NCBI GenBank assembly: GCA_021296435.1
Contig: JAGWAK010000101.1
Span: 1 to 5,610 of the forward strand
DNA: 5,610 bases
DNA from: Acidimicrobiia bacterium
GTDB lineage: Bacteria > Actinomycetota > Acidimicrobiia > Acidimicrobiales > CATQHL01
Direction: 5' to 3'
The notes under the pieces are model-generated. The model made no database searches. It was not told where the DNA came from and saw only the letters and a program-made list of their open reading frames with translations. Within the stretch, counting starts at the first letter, position 1; each line of letters begins with the position of its first letter. The translations under genes were made by a program, and so were the position numbers. This document shows, one piece after another, positions 1 through 5,610 of this stretch.

Positions 1-1
1 G

Positions 2-373
2 CTCGGCGTGGTGGAGCACCGCATGGACCTCATCTACCAGGGCGTGGTGCAGGGCGAGCTGTCGCTGGAGCGCTGGGTGGAGACGTGCGCCACCACCCCG
101 GCGCGCATGTTCGGGCTGTATCCCCGCAAGGGCACCATCACGCCCGGCGCCGATGCCGACGTGGTGATTTACAACCCCAACGCCATCAGCCGCATCAGTG
201 CCGACACCCACCACATGAACCTGGACTACTCGTGCTTCGAGGGCTTCGAGATCAACGGCTCCGTCGAGACGGTGCTGTCGCGGGGCCGGGTGGTCGTGGA
301 CGACGGTGACTACCTGGGCAGCCCGGGAGACGGCCGGTACCTGCGGCGCAGCCTGTCGCAGTACCTGCTGTGA
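2..373 (+). CDS. hydA: Dihydropyrimidinase / D-hydantoinase, C-terminal part (5' end outside window)
   Basis: This is the last 123 residues of a cyclic amidase of the amidohydrolase superfamily, which hydrolyses the ring of dihydrouracil, dihydrothymine or 5-substituted hydantoins to the N-carbamoyl amino acid in the cytoplasm. What is seen: the family's C-terminal block PARMFGLYPRKGTITPGADADVV folded as CATTPARMFGLYPRKG then TPGADADVVIYNP, followed by HHMNLDYSCFEGFEINGS and the closing SPGDGRYLRR. These match the end of the catalytic barrel and the returning beta-sandwich of dihydropyrimidinases. The metal ligands and carboxylated lysine lie upstream of the window, so catalytic competence cannot be judged. 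Frame is open from base 2; the GTG codons near base 8 are internal, not starts. The stop is followed after 40 bases by mmsA, which acts later in the same pathway. Allantoinase or dihydroorotase are less likely because the C-terminal blocks fit dihydropyrimidinase closely; substrate choice between dihydropyrimidine and hydantoin is not decidable here. Confidence 0.92.
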   Translation, partial: LGVVEHRMDLIYQGVVQGELSLERWVETCATTPARMFGLYPRKGTITPGADADVVIYNPNAISRISADTHHMNLDYSCFEGFEINGSVETVLSRGRVVVDDGDYLGSPGDGRYLRRSLSQYLL

Positions 374-413
374 GCGGGGCGAGCACGGCGAACGAGGCAG
401 ACAAGGAGACGGC

Positions 414-1885
<1,472 letters not shown>

Positions 1886-1925
1886 GCGGGATCCCGGGAG
1901 CACCTCGTCGGAGAAAGGAGCCGGC

Positions 1926-2930
1926 ATGGACTTCGGCCTCGTCCTGCAGACCGATCCGCCCGCGCGGCGAACCGTCGAACTCACGAAGCGAGCCGAGGAA
2001 CTCGGCTTCAACCACGCCTACACGTTCGACTCCCACGTGCTGTGGCAGGAGCCGTTCGTGATCTACGCCCAGATGCTGGCGGCCACCGAGAACATGGTGG
2101 TGGGTCCGATGGTCACCAACCCCGGTACACGCGACTGGACGGTCACCGCCTCGCTGTTCGCCACGCTCAACGACACCTTTGGCGAGCGCACCGTCTGCGG
2201 CATCGGACGCGGCGACTCGGCCATGCGGGTCATCGGCCACCGGCCGTGCACCCTCGCCACCCTGGAGGAGGCCATGGGTGTCATCAAGGGCCTGGCCGAG
2301 GGCCGGGAGGTGACCTACAACGGCCACGAGCTGCGGATCCCCTGGCGCGGTGAGGGGAAGCTGCCGATCTGGATGGCGGCGTACGGGCCGCGGGCGCTGG
2401 CGCTGTGCGGAGCCAAGACCGACGGCTTCATCCTGCAGCTGGCCGATGTGGACATCGCCGCCTGGACCATCGGGGCGGTGCGGCAGGCCGCCACCGAGGC
2501 CGGCCGCGACCCCGACGAGCTGACGATCTGTGTGGCCGCCCCCGCCTACGTGGGGGACGACCTGGCGCACCAGCGCGACCAGGTGCGCTGGTTCGGCGGC
2601 ATGGTCGGCAACCACGTGGCCGACCTGGTCGGGCGCTATGGCGGCGACGGCTCGGGGGTGCCGCGGGCACTCACCGACTACATCGAGGGCCGGAAGGGTT
2701 ACGACTACAGCGAGCACGGCCGCTCGGACAACACCCACACCGACTTCGTGCCCGACGAGATCGTCGACCGGTTCTGCCTCCTCGGCCCTCCCGAGGCGCA
2801 CGTCGACCGACTCGAGGAACTGGCGGAGCTGGGAGTCGATCAGTTCGCCGTCTACCTGATGCACGACCAACCCGACCAGACGCTGGAGGCGTACGGAGGC
2901 ATCATCGACCAGGTGGCGGGAGCGGGCTGA
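1926..2930 (+). CDS. LLM-class oxidoreductase, Mer-like, probably F420-dependent
   Basis: A 334-residue single-domain protein of the bacterial luciferase-like (TIM-barrel) family, the usual length. The start ATG has AAAGGAG at 1914-1920, five bases upstream. It begins MDFGLVLQTDPPARRTVEL, continues with AEELGFNHAYTFDSH, and carries VGPMVTNPGTRDWTV and CGIGRGDSAMRVIG. The last resembles the GIGxGDxAT loop of methylenetetrahydromethanopterin reductase (Mer). PIWMAAYGPRALALCGAKTDGFIL follows, then a C-terminal LGPPEAHVDRLEELAELGVDQFAVY typical of the superfamily. From memory it best fits the subfamily named TIGR03842 (CPS_4043-type), whose members are predicted F420-dependent and have no established reaction; I could not run the model. 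Family members cannot be told apart as F420 or FMN users by eye. It lies between pyrimidine-catabolic enzymes and a transporter, so a redox step on the imported compound is inferred. It is not obviously RutA, the uracil monooxygenase, which is a different LLM branch. Confidence 0.85.
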   Translation: MDFGLVLQTDPPARRTVELTKRAEELGFNHAYTFDSHVLWQEPFVIYAQMLAATENMVVGPMVTNPGTRDWTVTASLFATLNDTFGERTVCGIGRGDSAMRVIGHRPCTLATLEEAMGVIKGLAEGREVTYNGHELRIPWRGEGKLPIWMAAYGPRALALCGAKTDGFILQLADVDIAAWTIGAVRQAATEAGRDPDELTICVAAPAYVGDDLAHQRDQVRWFGGMVGNHVADLVGRYGGDGSGVPRALTDYIEGRKGYDYSEHGRSDNTHTDFVPDEIVDRFCLLGPPEAHVDRLEELAELGVDQFAVYLMHDQPDQTLEAYGGIIDQVAGAG

Positions 2931-2937
2931 GACGACC

Positions 2938-3837
2938 GTGGCCGACCCCTCGTCGACCCGCCGGGCCCGGACCCGCCGCACGCTCATCTTCGCCGTTTTC
3001 CTGGTCGTGCTGGCGCTGCTGTACACCGGCTACAAGGCGTTCGGCCAGGCCATCGACGACACCCAGCGGGACTGGTGGGTGGTCGGGTCGTTCCTGCCGC
3101 GCAGCGACGACAAGAACATGCCGCCCGTGCTGGACATCCTCGCCGAGTTCGGTCAGGCGCCGCGCGAGGGAGGGACGACAATCGGGCGGCTCACGCTCGA
3201 CGGCGCGCTGTTCACCCTGCGGGAAGCCGCCGTGGGCTTCGCCGCCGGCACGATCATCGGGCTTGCCATCGCCGTCGTGCTGCTGCAGTCGCGGCGCGCC
3301 GAGCGGGGCGTCGTCCCGTACGTGATCGCCAGCCAGACGGTCCCGCTCATCGCCATCGCGCCCATCGTGGTGGTGTGGGGGCGTACCGGCCTCGAATTCC
3401 TGCCCTGGGAGTGGCAGGACTGGATGTCGGTCTCGCTGATCGCCACCTATCTCACGTTCTTCCCCGTGGCGGTAAACGGGCTCCGCGGGCTCCAGTCGCC
3501 GTCACCGGAAGCCGCCGAGTTGATGCAGTCCTATGCCGCCAGCCGCCGCCAAGTGCTGCGGCGGCTGCAACTTCCGGCGTCGCTGCCGTACCTGTTCCCG
3601 GCGCTGCGCATCGCCGCCACAGCCAGCGTGGTCGGCGCCATCGTGGGAGAGATCTCCGCCGGTGTGCGCGGCGGCCTCGGCCGGCTGATCCTGGACTTCG
3701 CCGGCAAGTACATCACCGGCCCCGAGCGGCTCTACGTGGCGATCATCGGCGCCTGCATTACCGGGCTGGTTGCGGTGGGGCTGGTGGCTGCGGCGGAGCG
3801 GCTGCTGCTGGCACGCCGCGGGATCGTGGCGCAGTGA
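2938..3837 (+). CDS. ABC transporter permease 1 (SsuC/TauC/ThiX-like, BPD_transp_1 fold)
   Basis: A 299-residue inner-membrane permease, one of two that would form the channel of the importer encoded here. The GTG start lies 7 bases after the preceding stop and has only a weak ribosome site, so translation is probably coupled. About six membrane segments are visible: residues 16-32, 97-117, 127-147, 164-184, about 222-242 and about 265-288. The cytoplasmic EAA loop that docks on the ATPase is at about 191-213 (EAAELMQSYAASRRQVLRRL), followed by LPASLPYLFPALRIA. A loop of about 60 residues after TM1 ends in a segment resembling the LPSPSEV-type motif of this family (MPPVLDILAEF, 61-71). A short Trp-rich insert (LPWEWQDW, 155-162) lies between TM3 and TM4 and has no equivalent in permease 2. 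Substrate is inferred from the neighbours to be a pyrimidine, hydantoin or degradation product; the fold itself does not identify it. Confidence 0.9.
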   Translation: MADPSSTRRARTRRTLIFAVFLVVLALLYTGYKAFGQAIDDTQRDWWVVGSFLPRSDDKNMPPVLDILAEFGQAPREGGTTIGRLTLDGALFTLREAAVGFAAGTIIGLAIAVVLLQSRRAERGVVPYVIASQTVPLIAIAPIVVVWGRTGLEFLPWEWQDWMSVSLIATYLTFFPVAVNGLRGLQSPSPEAAELMQSYAASRRQVLRRLQLPASLPYLFPALRIAATASVVGAIVGEISAGVRGGLGRLILDFAGKYITGPERLYVAIIGACITGLVAVGLVAAAERLLLARRGIVAQ

Positions 3838-3852
3838 ACGCCGCGGAGCCAC

Positions 3853-3861
3853 AGGAAGGAG
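3853..3861 (+). promoter_or_regulatory. Strong ribosome binding site that sets the ATPase start
   Basis: AGGAAGGAG, a near-ideal Shine-Dalgarno sequence, ends 8 bases before the GTG at 3870. It lies inside the alternative reading that would begin at the overlapping GTG 3834, which has only a weak GGGA-type site upstream. It is the main reason for preferring 3870 as the start. Confidence 0.7.
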
Positions 3862-3869
3862 CCGCAGAG

Positions 3870-4649
3870 GTGGCACAGGAACTGGTCCTTGAGATCGCGG
3901 GCCTCGAGAAGACGTTCAACCCCGGCCGCCCCAACGCTGTGACGGCCATTTCGGGGTTGGACCTTTCGGTGCGACCCCGGGAGTTCGTGTCGATCATCGG
4001 ACCCTCGGGCTGCGGGAAGAGCACGCTGCTGCGGCTGGTGGGCGGGCTGATCGACCCCACAGCCGGTGACCTGTCGGTCAACGGCCGCAGTGCGCAGGAG
4101 GCGCGCCTGGCACGCGACTACGGGATGGTCTTCCAGGCGGCGGGATTGCTGGACTGGCGCTCGGCGATCCGCAACGTGGAACTGCCGCTGGAGCTGATGG
4201 GCTGGTCGAAGTCCCGCCGCCGGTCGCGCGCCACCGAGATGCTGGACCTGGTGGACCTCGGCGGGTTCGCCTCCCACTACCCCAGCGAACTCTCCGGGGG
4301 CATGCAGCAGCGGGTCTCGATCGCCCGGGCGCTGAGCTTCGAGCCGGCCCTTCTGCTGATGGACGAGCCGTTCGGGGCTCTCGACGAGATGACCCGCGAG
4401 TACATGCAGGCCGAGTTGCTGAAGATCTGGCGTGAGACGGCCACCACGGTTGTCTTCATCACCCACTCCATTCCCGAGGCGGTGTTCCTGTCGAGCCGGG
4501 TTGCGGTCATGTCGCCCCGGCCGGCCCGCATCGCTGCCGAGATCCCCATCGACCTGCCCGAGCGCGCCCCACAGGTGCGTGACACCGAAGAGTTCTTCCG
4601 CAGCGTGTCGCTGGTGCGCCGCACGCTGCGGTCGGTGGAACACGAGTGA
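3870..4649 (+). CDS. ABC transporter ATP-binding protein (SsuB/TauB/NrtD-like)
   Basis: The cytoplasmic ATPase that powers the importer, 259 residues, the usual size. Every motif is present and intact: Walker A GPSGCGKST at 44-52, Q-loop Gln89 in MVFQAAGLLDWRS, signature LSGGMQQR at 141-148, Walker B LLLMDEPFGALDE at 161-173 with catalytic Glu166, and the H-loop His199 in FITHSIPEAV. The LLDWRS segment after the Q-loop and the IPEAVFLSSRV stretch are typical of the nitrate/sulfonate/taurine branch. I chose GTG 3870 because of the strong AGGAAGGAG site upstream. The alternative is GTG 3834, whose last two bases overlap the permease stop (GTGA) and would add 12 residues (VNAAEPQEGAAE) with no domain role. 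It sits between two different permease genes, so one ATPase dimer probably serves a heterodimeric channel. Function is near certain, substrate is not. Confidence 0.95.
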   Translation: MAQELVLEIAGLEKTFNPGRPNAVTAISGLDLSVRPREFVSIIGPSGCGKSTLLRLVGGLIDPTAGDLSVNGRSAQEARLARDYGMVFQAAGLLDWRSAIRNVELPLELMGWSKSRRRSRATEMLDLVDLGGFASHYPSELSGGMQQRVSIARALSFEPALLLMDEPFGALDEMTREYMQAELLKIWRETATTVVFITHSIPEAVFLSSRVAVMSPRPARIAAEIPIDLPERAPQVRDTEEFFRSVSLVRRTLRSVEHE

Positions 4650-4662
4650 GGGTGGAATCCCG

Positions 4663-5439
4663 GTGAAGTTCCTGCGCGGCGGCACCTGGCTCCCGCCAGC
4701 GGTCTTCGGGGCGGCGGCGCTGGGGCTGTGGGAACTGGTGTTGTGGGGGACCGACCCCGAGGGATTCGTGTTGCCGCGACCCAGCGAGATCGCCATCGCG
4801 CTGGGGGAGAACATCTCCGAGGTGTGGGTGGCCTCGCGGGTCACCGGCTTCATCATCCTCAGCGGACTCGCCGGAGGTGTGGTCCTGGGTGCGGTGGCCG
4901 CGCTGGTCGTGATCCGCTTCCGAACCGCCAACGAGACGCTGACCCCGCTGGCGGTGGCCATCAACGCCATCCCGATCATCGCCCTGGCGCCCCTGTTCAA
5001 CAACTGGCTGGGGATCACCTCACCGCGCTCCAACCAGGCGGTGGTGGTGCTGCTGGTGTTCTTCCCGGTGTTCATCAACACCGCCCGCGGCCTCAGCGAG
5101 GTGGACGACGAGCAGGTGGAGCTCATGCAGTCCTATGCCGCGAGCGACTGGCGCATCATGCGGACCGTCCGCATTCCGAACGCCCTGCCGTTCTTCTTCA
5201 CGGCGCTGCGCCTGGTGGCCTCGCTGGCGGTCATCGCCGCCATCGTGGTGGAGTACTTCGGCGGCCGCCAGGACACCTTGGGCAACATCATCACGCAGAA
5301 CGCCCAGTTCACGAGGTACGACGTGGCCTGGGCCGCGGTCGTCGCAGGGAGCCTCATCGGCATCGCCCTCTACTTCGCCGCCCTCATCGTCGAACGGATC
5401 GTCACGGGCCGGTATGCGCGCGCCACAGCGGAGGCCTGA
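4663..5439 (+). CDS. ABC transporter permease 2 (SsuC/TauC/ThiX-like, BPD_transp_1 fold)
   Basis: A 258-residue permease of the same family as permease 1 and presumably its partner in a heterodimeric channel. The GTG start lies 13 bases after the ATPase stop, with AGGGTGG a few bases upstream. It has a first membrane segment at about 10-28, the family motif FVLPRPSEIAIAL at 35-47, and membrane segments at about 62-84, 95-112, 126-144, about 180-200 and about 227-248. The EAA loop at about 150-172 reads EQVELMQSYAASDWRIMRTVRIP. The C-terminus has the usual LGNIITQNA...VWAA-like region (here VAWAAVVAGSLIGIALYF) and ends IVERIVTGRYARA. The nine residues ELMQSYAAS are identical to those of permease 1, as expected if both bind the same ATPase. 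It lacks the N-terminal extension and Trp-rich insert of permease 1. The stop codon overlaps the base of a possible stem-loop. Confidence 0.92.
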   Translation: MKFLRGGTWLPPAVFGAAALGLWELVLWGTDPEGFVLPRPSEIAIALGENISEVWVASRVTGFIILSGLAGGVVLGAVAALVVIRFRTANETLTPLAVAINAIPIIALAPLFNNWLGITSPRSNQAVVVLLVFFPVFINTARGLSEVDDEQVELMQSYAASDWRIMRTVRIPNALPFFFTALRLVASLAVIAAIVVEYFGGRQDTLGNIITQNAQFTRYDVAWAAVVAGSLIGIALYFAALIVERIVTGRYARATAEA

Positions 5440-5484
5440 GCGGGCGCAACAGAATCTCCGGGCGGAGTCCTCGCAACCCGCTCG
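5437..5484 (+). other. Possible stem-loop after permease 2
   Basis: GAGCGGG at 5438-5444 is perfectly complementary to CCCGCTC at 5477-5483, extended by one T-G pair (5437 with 5484). A smaller CTCC/GGAG hairpin with a four-base loop lies inside it (5456-5467). There is no T run after it, so it is not a standard intrinsic terminator. It could stabilise the upstream transcript end or set different expression for the binding-protein gene. In sequence this rich in G+C, a 7-bp stem can arise by chance. Confidence 0.35.
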
Positions 5485-5524
5485 CTGAGGCAAGGGGAAA
5501 ACTCCGAATATGAAAGGGGAGACA

Positions 5525-5610
5525 ATGAAGACTCCGAAACATAGAACCATGTGGCGATTGCTGGCGGTGCTGGTGGCGGTCGGGCTCGTCGCGGCGGCCT
5601 GTGCTGCCGA
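5525..5610 (+). CDS. Lipoprotein, probably the ABC substrate-binding protein (N-terminus only)
   Basis: Only the first 28 residues are in the window. They form a lipoprotein signal peptide: a basic start MKTPKHRTMWR, a hydrophobic core LLAVLVAVGLVAAA and a cysteine (residue 24 from ATG 5525... codon within 5594-5602) preceded by VAAA, an acceptable though not ideal lipobox (Ala rather than Leu at -3). Signal peptidase II would cut before this Cys and anchor the protein to the outer face of the membrane. Following directly on permease-ATPase-permease genes, it is almost certainly the binding protein, likely of the NMT1/TauA-like type, but no ligand-binding domain is visible. AGGGGAG (5515-5521) lies close upstream of ATG 5525. 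In-frame ATGs at 5510 (with AAGGGG 12 bases before it) and 5549 are alternative starts. Confidence 0.72.
   Translation, partial: MKTPKHRTMWRLLAVLVAVGLVAAACAA

Noticed and set aside
2405..3325. Arg/Pro-rich open frame on the + strand spanning the LLM-permease junction
   Set aside because: Out of frame with two well-supported genes and of the biased composition typical of shifted frames.
3834..3869. ATPase start at the GTG overlapping the permease stop
   Set aside because: Possible by translational coupling, but the strong AGGAAGGAG site points to GTG 3870 and the added 12 residues have no domain role; kept as the alternative.
3732..5126. Long open frame on the minus strand (464 codons)
   Set aside because: Antisense to the ATPase and both permeases, whose motifs are complete; no domain seen in the antisense product.
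5437..5490. Intrinsic terminator after permease 2
   Set aside because: The stem is not followed by a T run, and the next gene belongs functionally to the same transporter.

Overview
The window is strongly G+C-rich, with G or C at most third codon positions, and every gene lies on the + strand. It reads as one operon, cut at both ends, from an actinobacterium. The gene style (GTG starts, AAGGAG-type ribosome sites) and a Mer-like luciferase-family oxidoreductase of the presumed F420-dependent kind support that. I cannot name the genus; an uncultured or metagenomic origin is possible.

Layout: (1) 2-373, the C-terminal end of a dihydropyrimidinase/hydantoinase. (2) 414-1885, a methylmalonate/malonate-semialdehyde dehydrogenase (MmsA/IolA family) broken by a small deletion, inferred as 19 bp, at about 927-931. 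(3) 1926-2930, a Mer-like LLM-class oxidoreductase, presumably F420-dependent, of unknown substrate. (4) 2938-3837, ABC permease 1. (5) 3870-4649, the ABC ATPase, with an alternative start at 3834 that overlaps the permease stop. (6) 4663-5439, ABC permease 2. (7) 5525-5610, the start of a lipoprotein, most likely the substrate-binding protein of the same transporter, cut by the window edge. Gaps inside the operon are 40, 40, 7, 32 and 13 bases. The largest, 85 bases before the lipoprotein, contains a possible stem-loop.

How the genes fit together: the dihydropyrimidinase opens the ring of dihydrouracil or dihydrothymine (or hydantoins). Further enzymes not seen here would give beta-alanine or beta-aminoisobutyrate and then, by transamination, malonate or methylmalonate semialdehyde. 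MmsA converts these to acetyl-CoA or propionyl-CoA. The transporter is of the taurine/nitrate/pyrimidine-precursor (SsuABC/TauABC/ThiXYZ-like) class and would bring in the substrate. The most plausible reading is an uptake and reductive-catabolism operon for pyrimidines or hydantoins, with the LLM oxidoreductase as the step of unknown function.

The points most worth a second look are the apparent frameshifting deletion in mmsA, the unassigned oxidoreductase in a reductive pyrimidine setting, and the leader before the binding-protein gene. No RNA genes, insertion sequences, CRISPR arrays or phage genes were seen.
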